NCBI GenBank assembly: GCA_014238945.1
Contig: JABAAB010000101.1
Location: 1-64,000 of the forward strand
Direction of reading: 5' to 3'
DNA from: Lysobacterales bacterium
Lineage (GTDB): Bacteria > Pseudomonadota > Gammaproteobacteria > Xanthomonadales > SZUA-36
DNA length: 64,000 bases
Within the stretch, counting starts at the first letter, position 1, and the number at the start of each line of letters is the position of its first letter. The notes under the pieces are model-generated. The model saw only the letters and a program-made list of their open reading frames with translations. It was not told the origin of the DNA and made no database searches. Made by a program: the position numbers and the translations under genes. Positions 1-8,805 of the stretch are shown piece by piece.

Positions 1-455
1 CGGGTTGGCAACTCATCCTGCGATACGCTGATCTTGCTGGAATCTGGATTCAAGTCAAAGGGCAACTGGATTTGGGATAGACCCATGTGGGTCAACAGAC
101 CACGTAATTCCTGTGCCAGCAGGGGATAAATCTGACGCGCAAGACTGGCATGATGATTGGTGAATTCGGAAATATCGATCGGATCACCGGATGTCTGTTG
201 GTACACAGTTTCAATGCCCACTTTCGCTTTAAAGGCCGGACCCGGGTCCTTGTTGATACCACCGATGCAAATCAGCCTGGCACTTACCTGGTAGGACGGC
301 AGATGGTCACCCGAATCCATTTCCATCAACCTGGGCGTCAAATTCATCTCGACCTTGGCGTCCTGCATGGTTCCTTCACGAGTCACACGCAACAACTCTG
401 CACGCAACATGGACACCTGGAAGTGGTGAAGAATAAAGTGGTCAAGCAGGTTCAT
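1..455 (-). CDS. SecB-like protein, 3' end beyond window
   Basis: An open frame runs on the minus strand from an ATG at 455 to the left edge with no stop (151 codons seen), so the C-terminus is missing. After a short lead it reads like a beta-sheet protein: a segment with the motif YQVSARLICIGGINKD, then a helix with ARQIYPLLAQELRGLL and a strand ending in LPFDL. This order resembles the SecB chaperone fold, in which strands are followed by a helix and a 'PxNFD'-like strand. SecB-like proteins bind unfolded clients for export or act with toxin-antitoxin systems. The match is by eye and distant, so the gene could be a conserved hypothetical protein. No partner is visible because the edge cuts the locus. 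Confidence 0.5.
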   Translation of the reverse strand, partial: MNLLDHFILHHFQVSMLRAELLRVTREGTMQDAKVEMNLTPRLMEMDSGDHLPSYQVSARLICIGGINKDPGPAFKAKVGIETVYQQTSGDPIDISEFTNHHASLARQIYPLLAQELRGLLTHMGLSQIQLPFDLNPDSSKISVSQDELPT

Positions 456-533
456 TTGTACCTCGGAAGTGTCTTAGTCTGATTATATAAGGATTTCTAC
501 CGGTACAATCAAGTCCGGTCTTGCGTAGTTAGC

Positions 534-1157
534 TCAATCGTCCACCACACGCCAGAAATACCAACTGGCGACGGTTCGATACGGCGAAAGGTGCTCTGTA
601 ACTACCAGGACCTGTTCAGGTTTGGGCAATTCTGGCAGTGAATATATGGCCTGAACCCCTTTTTGCACCCCCAGGTCCGTCGCCGGCATGACGTCGGGAC
701 GACCAAGACAAAACATCAAGTGCATTTGAGCCGTCCAGGGACCAATACCACGGACTCGACACAGGCTTTCAATAATTTCGTCATCATCCATGGATGCCAT
801 TTTTCTGGCCGTGGGAAGACTGTTTGCACAAACATGTTCGGCAAGATCGATGATAGACAATGCCTTGTTATTGGACAGCCCAACCGATCTTAATTTTTCT
901 ACCGACATATGAACGGCCGCCGAGGCCACAGGTTTGTTGTTCTCAAACAGGGCTTCAAAGCGACCATAAATTGTTGCGGCAGCTTTGCCGGATAGTTGCT
1001 GGTAGGCAATTGAACTGGCCAACGCAACAAACTGGTCGTAGCCTGGCTCGATGCGGAGATCAAAGACACCCTTTTCCCTGATAAGGCCACGCATCTGTTC
1101 ACAACTGTCTTTCAAGTGTGCAACCGCTTTTCTGCGGTTGTATCGTAACCGGCTCAT
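534..1157 (-). CDS. DNA-3-methyladenine glycosylase II family (AlkA-like)
   Basis: A 207-residue protein of the helix-hairpin-helix GPD superfamily that removes alkylated bases in base-excision repair. The hairpin motif VRGIGPWTAQM is followed by a Gly/Pro stretch and the likely catalytic aspartate in MPATDLGV. N-terminal helices with AYQQLSGKAAATI match the AlkA/MAG core. It is shorter than E. coli AlkA because it lacks the N-terminal beta domain, as in many single-domain bacterial enzymes. The start at 1157 is chosen because its ATG overlaps the stop of the upstream DUF423 gene as ATGA. A longer frame to 1193 would run into that gene. It is the last gene of a six-gene minus-strand operon. 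The substrate range cannot be read from sequence. Confidence 0.88.
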   Translation of the reverse strand: MSRLRYNRRKAVAHLKDSCEQMRGLIREKGVFDLRIEPGYDQFVALASSIAYQQLSGKAAATIYGRFEALFENNKPVASAAVHMSVEKLRSVGLSNNKALSIIDLAEHVCANSLPTARKMASMDDDEIIESLCRVRGIGPWTAQMHLMFCLGRPDVMPATDLGVQKGVQAIYSLPELPKPEQVLVVTEHLSPYRTVASWYFWRVVDD

Positions 1158-1531
1158 GTGGATTTCCAAAAAGAAATCGAAATCAGCAACCATCCGGTCA
1201 TCAGCAAAATGCCACCTAGGGGCGGGAATCCTGTCATGGCACCGCTGGTGAGTACCCCGACATACAGACTACCGCTGAACAGCAATATTCCTGCGGCAAT
1301 TGACCAGGCGCCCCAAACCAGGGGACGCAGCGAATTCGTCGGCACCAATGCAGCCAGACCTATCAGCGCGACGGCATGGACCAGGTGAAATACAAAAGCC
1401 GTCTGCCAGCTATCCCTGGCTCCCGGCTGCTTGGCAAAATCCACCAGGTGGCTCCCTGCAGCTGCCAACAATACTGCAATGAAAGCCAATACAGCCCCGG
1501 TCAGCGCCAGGTATCGGCTCTGTGTCGTCAC
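1154..1531 (-). CDS. DUF423 family inner-membrane protein
   Basis: A 125-residue protein with about four hydrophobic helices. It has the small-membrane-protein pattern of DUF423 (YgdD type): a first helix with LTGAVLAFIAVLLAAAGSH, then LVHAVALIGLAAL, then a glycine-rich pair including FSGSLYVGVLTSG. The role of this family is not established. The start ATG overlaps the stop of the DUF4340 gene (ATGA at 1528-1531), and its own stop overlaps the start of the glycosylase gene, so translation is probably coupled on both sides. Membership in the ABC operon may mean co-expression only. Confidence 0.85.
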   Translation of the reverse strand: MTTQSRYLALTGAVLAFIAVLLAAAGSHLVDFAKQPGARDSWQTAFVFHLVHAVALIGLAALVPTNSLRPLVWGAWSIAAGILLFSGSLYVGVLTSGAMTGFPPLGGILLMTGWLLISISFWKST

Positions 1532-2622
1532 AAAGTTTCCACCGGTTTCAACAGGTCTTCCATCTCCTTTACCATGGCTTCGTACTTGTTTTCTGATATG
1601 CCGTAAGCCCAGCCGTTTACACGCTGATTAATGTCATCAACCAATCGTGTTATTTCGGCGACTGCCTGCTTTTCGATCGCTGCTTTCTCTGAATTTTCTT
1701 CGTCGGGGAGCACTGCTTCTTCATTTTCGATTGCGGTCACGGCACCCGCCGGATGACTGGCTTCAAGACGAAGCAGAAACGTTTCGTCAACAACCACCAG
1801 GTCAGTAATAATCTCAACACCGGAGAACATCATCAGACGCATCCTGACGGCAGCTGACCAATCAACCTGATCAACCGGACGTACAGACTCAAGCTTCAAC
1901 AGCGAAAAAACAGAACCCAGTGAATTGACCGACCAACTGCTCTGTGTTTCCCGTTCAGGGGGCATACCCACCAATTCAAAATCAGTCTGGTCAGCACTGA
2001 TCTTGGTCACCAATACTCTGCCCCCATGTGGGTGAATGATCTCAACTTCGGCCACTTCCGAGGCACTGATATCTACGATGTTTGTATCCGCCCAATCTTT
2101 TAGTTCGGTAGGCACATCAAGTTGTCTGTCCACCAGGGCGCTGACAGCAGTATCTTCCAGACGAACATACTGACCTTCCCTGCCCTGTGCCCGGTTACCA
2201 ACTAACACCCCGGAAGTGAGATCTTCCAGCGTGAATCTGACCAGTACACCACCGGCGTCTTCATTGGCAATGTCCTCTACTGCCAATCGCGAATAATACT
2301 CTGGATTGCTGGTCTTGACCTCGACGATTCTCGCTTGTGCCAAACCCGCCAGCAACGCCTGTAATCTGGTCCAATCTGCGCGGTATGCCCCCATTTGCTC
2401 CACACGCCATTCATCGCCGGTTTTCACCAGGGTGGCTACGACGTTGTTGTCTGCTGTAATGATTTCCACCCGGCTTGCTGTATTAATAGCCTCACCAATA
2501 TCCGGTAGCAACAATGCATGAGATTCAGAAGAGGAACTGCCCGTCCCTCCTGGTTCGAGAAACACCACACCCAGGATGGCCGCAACTGTCAATGCGATCA
2601 GAAACAGAATATTGTTTTTCAT
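1528..2622 (-). CDS. DUF4340 domain protein of a Gld-type ABC system
   Basis: A 364-residue protein with one N-terminal membrane segment (NILFLIALTVAAILGVVF) followed by a large extracytoplasmic region. Repeats of the type 'I..V.I...' and phrases such as WRVEQMGAYRADWTRLQALL are typical of DUF4340 proteins. These are usually encoded next to GldG-like proteins and an ABC transporter, as here. The start is placed at 2622, where the ATG overlaps the GldG-like gene stop (ATGA). The function is unknown; proposed roles for such clusters include cell-envelope assembly. An acidic stretch near the C-terminus (around residues 280-300, including NEEAVLPDEENSEKAA) is probably a flexible linker. Confidence 0.85.
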   Translation of the reverse strand: MKNNILFLIALTVAAILGVVFLEPGGTGSSSSESHALLLPDIGEAINTASRVEIITADNNVVATLVKTGDEWRVEQMGAYRADWTRLQALLAGLAQARIVEVKTSNPEYYSRLAVEDIANEDAGGVLVRFTLEDLTSGVLVGNRAQGREGQYVRLEDTAVSALVDRQLDVPTELKDWADTNIVDISASEVAEVEIIHPHGGRVLVTKISADQTDFELVGMPPERETQSSWSVNSLGSVFSLLKLESVRPVDQVDWSAAVRMRLMMFSGVEIITDLVVVDETFLLRLEASHPAGAVTAIENEEAVLPDEENSEKAAIEKQAVAEITRLVDDINQRVNGWAYGISENKYEAMVKEMEDLLKPVETL

Positions 2623-4499
2623 GTTCTGCTCCTTTGCCGCCGCTTGCGTTTGTGGTGACCAAACCACAACGCCACCACGATAATTAACAAGGGGACCAGC
2701 ACAATATTGATGAATTTGAGCCGCATACCCAGGGCCTCAATATCTCGGGATAAATCGTGTTGTACCTGTCGCAGTTCACTACGGATATGCATTTTCCGAT
2801 CCAGGAACCTTTGCAGTTCCTGCTGCTGTTCGACATTGAGCACCGTCAATTGCCCGTCCTGTCTTGCCGACTGCATCTCACCCAGGGTCGCCTCAGTTTC
2901 CTGCAGTTCCAACTGTAATCTCTCCTCGGTCTCCCGAAATTCAGATTCGGCGATCAATTTCAGGGCATCCACGCGATCAAAAGGCCGGTTGGTAGAAATC
3001 CGGGCCCGAATTCCAATCAGGTCCGAGCTTCCGAGCAACTGGTCAGCAATATTGGCCACCAGTGTTCCATTATCGGCAAATGAATTGACCAGGGTCTGGC
3101 CAAGAAAATTCTGTTTCTGTACCCACAGTCGGTCTGTGAGGATATCGGTATCCGCGAACAGAATCACGTTGATACCCTCATCAACTGAAACCGCAAGATG
3201 GCCCTGGGTCTGCGCACCCTCGAGCGGTTGTTCAAATGCCGTTTTGACGGGTCCGCTTATCCGCGCAGCCAATGCATACCTGTCTCCGGTGGGTTCAAAA
3301 TCCTGGTCCAGATCCTTTGGATCCCTCAGAAACCGGAGTCGGGAGACATCCAGTGGCGCAGCATTTTCACTACTGCTCACCAGCGCTTCAAATTCACTCT
3401 CCGCATTCTCCAGTGGTGCCAGCCAGCCGGTGCTGGAAAAATTCACCATCTCCAGATCTGCACTCGCAATATCTGTAGAATTCATACCATCGGTTTTCAC
3501 CGACAGTATTCCCAGGTGACGCACAGGTGGTTGTCCGGGACCGGTTCCCACCTGCAGGGCATAGGCGCGGTCACCTACCACCCTGTTCGTATCAAAACTG
3601 ACACCCCAGCTATCCAGCAGAAGCCCCAGTGATGAACTTCCTCCGGCGTTCATCCTGGACATCGGGTCATTGGGATCCCCACCGGTGTCTGACTCTGCCA
3701 TAGGATCCATGAACGCCGCCACCCGTCCACCACCCAGGACAAACTGGTCAATCTGATACAGCATGGACTCCGTCAGGTCCGTGGGGTGAATCAACATCAG
3801 CAGGTCCAGGTCTGCGGGCAGTGTTTCCGCATCAAGAGCTATCTCCTGAAGATCAAATAACTGATCCAGTTGTTGGTGGATCACCCAACCTTCCCGCATT
3901 CTTTGTGTCGCCGGGTCAAAGGCCGGTTTCACATCCAGACCGGATATCAGACCGACTTTCTTGTGTTGCGGATGTGATAACGAAGAAACCATCTTGGCAA
4001 GATCGTATTCAAGAAACTTCTCTTTTTCCGGTTGCAGAAAAGGCATCATCTGCAGACCATCAATGGAGTTGGTCCCGACCAGACCGAAGTACAGTACATC
4101 ACCCGCAACACCCACGGGAACACCCTGCAATCCATATCGCGCTGCTTCATCCTCCTCGGGTGAAAATGGTTCCGGATTCACTCTCTTGAGTTTCAGTTTT
4201 CCTTTGCTGCGTTCTTCGAACTCCTCAAGCATTTCACCTGCCCAGCGTGCATAGCTTCTGAACTGTGGCAGGTCGCGACTGGAATTCTCTGAAAAGTAAA
4301 GATAAAGGGTGACCGGTTCATCCATATTCTGAAGTATGTTCCGGGTCCCGTCACTGAGGGTGTAGAGACCATTTTGTGTTAAATCAAAGCGCATCCCCTT
4401 TAGCAGCGTGGATGAGAGTATGGTCAGCGTCACAAACAGCACAGCCAACAGTGCCAGCGTACCTGCTGAAATAATTGATCGTTTTTTTTGTTCCATCAT
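2619..4499 (-). CDS. GldG-like ABC transporter auxiliary protein
   Basis: A 626-residue protein with an N-terminal membrane helix (residues about 10-32), a long extracytoplasmic domain and a C-terminal helix (FINIVLVPLLIIVVALWFG) ending in a basic tail. The region after the first helix (FDLTQNGLYTLSDGTRNIL) and the block with SYARWAGEMLEEFEERSKG are hallmarks of the GldG/'ABC-type uncharacterized transport' family, which has a GATase-like fold. Residues about 540-590 form a Glu/Gln-rich probable coiled coil. In Bacteroidetes GldG works with GldA and GldF in gliding. In Proteobacteria the equivalent role is unknown. The start at 4499 overlaps the permease stop (ATGA). Confidence 0.88.
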   Translation of the reverse strand: MMEQKKRSIISAGTLALLAVLFVTLTILSSTLLKGMRFDLTQNGLYTLSDGTRNILQNMDEPVTLYLYFSENSSRDLPQFRSYARWAGEMLEEFEERSKGKLKLKRVNPEPFSPEEDEAARYGLQGVPVGVAGDVLYFGLVGTNSIDGLQMMPFLQPEKEKFLEYDLAKMVSSLSHPQHKKVGLISGLDVKPAFDPATQRMREGWVIHQQLDQLFDLQEIALDAETLPADLDLLMLIHPTDLTESMLYQIDQFVLGGGRVAAFMDPMAESDTGGDPNDPMSRMNAGGSSSLGLLLDSWGVSFDTNRVVGDRAYALQVGTGPGQPPVRHLGILSVKTDGMNSTDIASADLEMVNFSSTGWLAPLENAESEFEALVSSSENAAPLDVSRLRFLRDPKDLDQDFEPTGDRYALAARISGPVKTAFEQPLEGAQTQGHLAVSVDEGINVILFADTDILTDRLWVQKQNFLGQTLVNSFADNGTLVANIADQLLGSSDLIGIRARISTNRPFDRVDALKLIAESEFRETEERLQLELQETEATLGEMQSARQDGQLTVLNVEQQQELQRFLDRKMHIRSELRQVQHDLSRDIEALGMRLKFINIVLVPLLIIVVALWFGHHKRKRRQRSRT

Positions 4500-5230
4500 T
4501 CGGCCTTCTTAATTTCCAGGACCAGTACATTGGCCAACAGCCAAAAGCCAATGACCAGCGAGAAATACACCAGGTCACGTAAATCTATGACCCCTTTTGA
4601 AATGTCTAAAAAGTGTTTAAAGAAACTGAGGCTGGCGATACCGTCCAGGATAACTTGTGGTGCCCAGCCCTTGAACAGGTTCATGACCATGGGCAAACCA
4701 CTTAACAGAAACAGGAAACACACCACCACACTCAATATAAAAGCCACCACCTGGTTACGGGTCAGGGCAGACATACAGGACCCGATCGCAAGGAAGCCAC
4801 CAGCCATCAGCCAGCTTCCGAGGTAGGCGGCCAGGATCACGCCGTTGTCGGGCGCGCCCAGGTAATTCACCGTAACCCACATCGGCAACGTCAAGACCAG
4901 GGCCAGACCGATGAACAACCACGCCGCAAGAAATTTCCCAAGCACCGCCTCGATGGTCGTCAGTGGCAATGTAAACAAAAGCTCAATGGTTCCCGAACGT
5001 CTTTCCTCGGCCCACAGACGCATTGATATGGCCGGTACCAGGAACAGGTATAGCCAGGGATGAAAACGGAAAAAGGGATCCAGGTCCGCAAACCCGCGTT
5101 CATAAAAATTTCCGAGATAGAATGTAAATATTCCGGTCATTACAAGAAAGATGACCAGGAAAACATAGGCGACAGGCGTTGCAAAATAGCCCGTGAGTTC
5201 TCTGCGCATCACGTTTATTGAACCGTTCAT
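4496..5230 (-). CDS. ABC-2 type permease, GldF/NosY-like
   Basis: A 244-residue inner-membrane permease with about six helices. The N-terminus has the typical ABC-2 pattern RRELTGYFATPVAYVFLVIF, and the coupling region AEERRSGTIELLFTLPLT lies near residue 80. It should form the membrane part of the transporter whose ATPase is encoded just upstream. Both ends overlap the neighbouring genes by 4 bp. The cargo is unknown. The combination with GldG-like and DUF4340 proteins points to an envelope or extracellular polymer role rather than drug export, but this is inference. Confidence 0.9.
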   Translation of the reverse strand: MNGSINVMRRELTGYFATPVAYVFLVIFLVMTGIFTFYLGNFYERGFADLDPFFRFHPWLYLFLVPAISMRLWAEERRSGTIELLFTLPLTTIEAVLGKFLAAWLFIGLALVLTLPMWVTVNYLGAPDNGVILAAYLGSWLMAGGFLAIGSCMSALTRNQVVAFILSVVVCFLFLLSGLPMVMNLFKGWAPQVILDGIASLSFFKHFLDISKGVIDLRDLVYFSLVIGFWLLANVLVLEIKKAE

Positions 5231-6150
5231 ACCGATGTCTCCTCCTGGGTAATACTGTGAAACACATCATCCAGCCTGCCCGCTTCTAGACGAAGGGCGG
5301 ATACCTGCCAGTCATTCTCCGTGATTGCCGAGGTCACTGCTTCGAACAGCCCTGGTTGACCGGTAGGAAACAATGTCAATTCTCCTTCGCTCAATTCTGC
5401 CCTGGCCACTTGTGGTAATTCACTCAGCACGCTGGCGGCTTTTTCCGCCGATTCCACCACCATGGAAACAGCGTTGTTATAGCGTGAGCTTTCTACCAAC
5501 CCATGGGGTGTATCATCAGCCAGTAACCTTCCTTGCGAGATGATCATGACCCGATTGCAGACGGCCTCAACCTCTTCAAGAATGTGGGTGGAAATAATGA
5601 TAATCTTGTCCTTGGCCATGTCCCGGATCAGGTGTCGGACCTCACGTTTCTGGTTTGGATCAAGACCGTCTGTCGGTTCATCAAGGATCAATATTTGCGG
5701 ATCATGAATTATCGCCTGTGCCAGCCCCACACGTCGTTTAAAACCCTTGGACAGTGTTTCTATGGGCTGATGTAATACCTCGGTCAGGTTCAGTTTCTCA
5801 ACCGCACGCGATATCGCGTCCTCCAACCCGTCCTTTTTAATCATTCGCGCACGTGCAACAAAGGTCAGGAACTGGTGCACTGACAATTCGCCGTAGCTCG
5901 GTGCACCTTCTGGCAGGTAACCGATGTGCCTGCGTGCCTCCACCGAATTTTCAACGGTATCTATACCATTTATTGACGCCGATCCGGAAGTAGGGGTAAG
6001 GAAACCCGTCAGCATTTTCATGGTGGTCGATTTACCCGCCCCGTTGGGTCCGAGGAACCCCAGTACCTGGCCTGCATCGACACTGAAGCTCAGGTCATCG
6101 ACGGCCAAAATGTTGCCATAGCGTTTACACAAAGATTTCACTTCAATCAT
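5227..6150 (-). CDS. ABC transporter ATP-binding protein (GldA-like)
   Basis: A 307-residue ATPase. It has Walker A LGPNGAGKSTTMKML near residue 35, the Q-loop region GYLPEGAPSYGEL, signature LSKGFKRRVGLAQ, Walker B ILILDEPTDGLDP and switch histidine in STHILEEV. A C-terminal extension of about 90 residues follows the ATPase core, as in ABC-2 exporters. It is the first gene of the six-gene minus-strand operon, so its upstream region (6151-6313) should carry the promoter. It drives the permease encoded next, with ATGA coupling. Confidence 0.95.
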   Translation of the reverse strand: MIEVKSLCKRYGNILAVDDLSFSVDAGQVLGFLGPNGAGKSTTMKMLTGFLTPTSGSASINGIDTVENSVEARRHIGYLPEGAPSYGELSVHQFLTFVARARMIKKDGLEDAISRAVEKLNLTEVLHQPIETLSKGFKRRVGLAQAIIHDPQILILDEPTDGLDPNQKREVRHLIRDMAKDKIIIISTHILEEVEAVCNRVMIISQGRLLADDTPHGLVESSRYNNAVSMVVESAEKAASVLSELPQVARAELSEGELTLFPTGQPGLFEAVTSAITENDWQVSALRLEAGRLDDVFHSITQEETSV

Positions 6151-6313
6151 CAGTAGTTCCTGTTAATTTTTTTAAATTTCCGACCTGGGCAAGACTAAAC
6201 TGTCAATCTCTCCACCCCGTTATTTTCGGGTTTGAATAAATAATTTCAAGACTCTGGTATCCCAAACGTGCATTTGCCTGTATTTTTGTCCGTTTTGAGC
6301 GCAGAATTCATAC

Positions 6314-7414
6314 ATGGTAAGGCTGACCGAACTTGATCATTTACCTCAGGGACTACTCGAACGTCCTGCCAGTGCCTTACATCATGTGCTGGACGGCCCC
6401 ACTCTGATTCACCTAGAAGGCAGAATCAAAAAACCATTGTTTGTTTCCGTGCTTCAGCATGGTAACGAGGTTACCGGTTGGGAGGCCGTTCGCCGCCTGT
6501 TAAAAAGTCATTACGACTTCGACCGGCTACCGCGCTCACTGTCCCTGCTGATTGGCAATGTCGATGCCGCCAGACACCGCTTGCGCCGCCTCGACGACCA
6601 GCTCGATTACAACCGTTGCTGGCCCGGCGGCAAGTATGACGACACTGATTTGGGCAAATTGTTCCAACGGGTGACCGACCGGATGCGTTCGATGTCCCCA
6701 TTTGCCAGTATGGATATTCATAACAATACCGGTTTGAACCCCCATTATGCAGCCATCAACCGGGTACGATCAAAGTTTTTGCGTCTTGCCTCTCATTTTT
6801 CATCCAAGGTGGTCTTCTTTACCATACCAAAAGGTACACAGTCGCTCGCTTTCTCAGAATTCTGCCCTTCCACAACACTGGAATGCGGGCAGGCAGGCCA
6901 GGTACACGGCACTGATCACAGCCTGGGGTTCATAGAGACCTGTATGCATATGCCAGATCTCCCCAGGTCCCCCGTGGATGCAGATGAAGTACATCTGTTT
7001 CACATGGTCGCCACGGTGCGGATACGTGATGATGTGCTATTCGGGTTCGGACAGGTGCCTACAGATGTTACTTTTCATGAAAACCTTGATGAACTCAATT
7101 TCAGGGAATTACCAAGCGGAATTTCCCTGGGAGAAATCAATGGAGGACCGCAGAGGCCCCTGATCGCCACGGATGTAAATGGTGTCGATGTCACCGATCA
7201 TTATTTTAGATTTGATCGGGGCCAGCTTGAGACAACCCGGGAAATCATGCCGTCCATGCTGACCCTGGACCGCCGGGTAATTCAACAGGATTGTCTCTGT
7301 TACCTGATGGAGCGCATCCACTTCGAAGACCATGTTGAAGGCACCGATCATGACCCTCTGCCAGAAGGGTTTCGTCGCAGCGACAGACCGGGACGACCCT
7401 CGGGTCAACGTTAA
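6314..7414 (+). CDS. M14-type zinc carboxypeptidase / AspA-like deacylase
   Basis: A 366-residue cytoplasmic protein without a signal peptide. The zinc motif HxxE is seen as QHGNEVTGWEAV (His49, Glu52), with a third ligand in MDIHNNTGLNPH and the likely catalytic glutamate in TTLECGQAG. This layout fits the succinylglutamate desuccinylase/aspartoacylase branch of M14 better than secreted carboxypeptidases. It is divergent from the ABC operon across a 163-bp gap. The substrate is unknown; amino-acid or peptide amide hydrolysis is expected from the family. Confidence 0.85.
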   Translation: MVRLTELDHLPQGLLERPASALHHVLDGPTLIHLEGRIKKPLFVSVLQHGNEVTGWEAVRRLLKSHYDFDRLPRSLSLLIGNVDAARHRLRRLDDQLDYNRCWPGGKYDDTDLGKLFQRVTDRMRSMSPFASMDIHNNTGLNPHYAAINRVRSKFLRLASHFSSKVVFFTIPKGTQSLAFSEFCPSTTLECGQAGQVHGTDHSLGFIETCMHMPDLPRSPVDADEVHLFHMVATVRIRDDVLFGFGQVPTDVTFHENLDELNFRELPSGISLGEINGGPQRPLIATDVNGVDVTDHYFRFDRGQLETTREIMPSMLTLDRRVIQQDCLCYLMERIHFEDHVEGTDHDPLPEGFRRSDRPGRPSGQR

Positions 7415-7536
7415 TGGAGGAGCTTCCCGAATTTGCCACAACTGCATGGAAAGAGGTTCAATGGTATTACTTTTTTCACTGTTTAAATCACTAACAAACA
7501 TATATATTTGGGTACAAGGTCAAACGAGGAAATTCG

Positions 7537-7776
7537 ATGAGTATGTGGACAGCAATAGCGCTTATTTGTGTGGCCGGTATGGTTACCGGAATTTTTACTG
7601 ATCGCGGAAAAAACAAACACAACGAAGAACTATCTGACGAACTCAATTCACTTCACGCCAAAATGGACGCACTGGAACATGATTTGCGTAAGCGTGTGGA
7701 AACTATTGAACGTATAGTTACTAGCCCCAAAGAAGACCTGAAACGCAGGTTTGACCACCTAGACAAGGCTTCATGA
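7537..7776 (+). CDS. small PspB-like membrane/coiled-coil protein
   Basis: A 79-residue protein with a single N-terminal membrane helix (about residues 3-20), then a charged helical region with heptad character (LNSLHAKMDALEHDLRKRVE), ending with IVTSPKEDLKRRFDHL. This is the size and layout of phage-shock protein B and its relatives, which hold a short coiled coil at the inner membrane. A clear ribosome-binding site (ACGAGGA) lies 6 bases before the ATG. No pspA, pspC or pspF is nearby, so a stress role is not supported by context. Confidence 0.6.
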   Translation: MSMWTAIALICVAGMVTGIFTDRGKNKHNEELSDELNSLHAKMDALEHDLRKRVETIERIVTSPKEDLKRRFDHLDKAS

Positions 7777-7835
7777 GTACAAATAAGAATCCTGAATAAC
7801 AAAACATAACGGGAAATACGGGGAAAACAAACTTG

Positions 7836-8069
7836 ATGAAACTTCCGGCTGTGGCCCGCAGGTCATCAACTCGTGCCGGCAAAATCCAGCCAATGGCGCT
7901 GTTTCTTACGGGAATTGGCTTCATTGTACTGGGATTGCGCAATTACCCCGCGTTTGTCGCGGTGGGTGGCCTGTTTCTCATTATCGGCTATCGTGGTTTC
8001 ACCTGTACACCAGTCGAAACCCTGGAAAAAGTGTCATCCAATACAGAAAACGATTACCGGAATCGCTAA
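7836..8069 (+). CDS. hypothetical two-helix membrane protein
   Basis: A 77-residue basic protein: an Arg-rich N-terminus, then two hydrophobic segments (MALFLTGIGFIVLGL and FVAVGGLFLIIGYRGF) separated by a short loop, and a polar tail. I do not recognise a family. It starts 59 bases after the PspB-like gene on the same strand, so the two may be co-transcribed. A TTG lies one codon upstream at 7833, but the ATG at 7836 is preferred. It converges on the response-regulator gene. Confidence 0.5.
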   Translation: MKLPAVARRSSTRAGKIQPMALFLTGIGFIVLGLRNYPAFVAVGGLFLIIGYRGFTCTPVETLEKVSSNTENDYRNR

Positions 8070-8141
8070 TTTACCAGGCAAGATACCAAGCCTGGCACTG
8101 GCCGTTAGTTAACTGATGAGTCCCCCTGTCACTCAATAAAT

Positions 8142-8783
8142 TTACAACAATTCCATTTCAAATGCTTTGAGGACCGCCCTGGTACGGTCTCGGACACCCA
8201 TTTTGGAGAGGATATTGGAGACGTGATTTTTGACCGTACCTTCTGCCACGCCTAGTGAGTTGGCAATTTCCTTGTTGCTGTACCCTCCCGCCATCAGCCT
8301 CAGGATTTCAGTTTCACGGTCGGTAAGCGGGTCGGGACGGTCGAGGCTGGAGAAATCCGTTTTTAAACCCTGAAGACCTTTAAGCAATCGTTGGGTAACT
8401 GCCGGTTTAACCATTGACCCGCCATCGGCTACCGTCTTGATGGTACCCACCAACTCTTCAAGACTCACGTCTTTTAGCAGGTATCCTTTCGCCCCTGCTT
8501 TGATGCCGGCCAACACGATTTCGTCATCATCAAAGGTCGTCAAAATAATGGTGGGCGGCAAATTGGAATCCGCTGACAACTCCTGTAAAACGTCCAGTCC
8601 TGATTTGCCCGGCATACGCATGTCCAGCAAAACCACATCCGGTTGAATTTCCGGAATGGTTCGTATGGCCTCTGCTCCATCCGGTGCCTCTGCGACCACT
8701 TCAATTTCTTCCGACAATTCAAGCAGACTCCGCACGCCCTTGCGCACCAGGTTTTGATCGTCGACCAGCATGACTCTTATCAT
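8142..8783 (-). CDS. NarL/FixJ-type response regulator
   Basis: A 213-residue regulator. The receiver domain (1-120) has the acidic pair VDDQ at residues 8-9, the phospho-acceptor Asp54 in LLDMRMPG, and the conserved lysine in YLLKDVSL. The LuxR-type helix-turn-helix (about 150-205) reads LTDRETEILRLMAGG and NKEIANSLGVAEGTVKNHV. The start at 8783 fits the receiver N-terminus MIRVMLVDD; an earlier in-frame codon would extend into the kinase gene. It lies 22 bases after the kinase gene, so the two form one operon and probably one pathway. The target genes are unknown. Confidence 0.94.
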   Translation of the reverse strand: MIRVMLVDDQNLVRKGVRSLLELSEEIEVVAEAPDGAEAIRTIPEIQPDVVLLDMRMPGKSGLDVLQELSADSNLPPTIILTTFDDDEIVLAGIKAGAKGYLLKDVSLEELVGTIKTVADGGSMVKPAVTQRLLKGLQGLKTDFSSLDRPDPLTDRETEILRLMAGGYSNKEIANSLGVAEGTVKNHVSNILSKMGVRDRTRAVLKAFEMELL

Positions 8784-8805
8784 TATTTGGTGCTCCTGCT
8801 CATAT

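Noticed and set aside
2707-3519. A 270-residue plus-strand frame inside the GldG-like gene
   Set aside because: It is Ser/Arg/Cys-rich with no family match and is fully antisense to a strong gene.
6314-7414. Secreted carboxypeptidase
   Set aside because: No signal peptide is present, and the GNE and ECG contexts fit the cytoplasmic AspA-like deacylases better.
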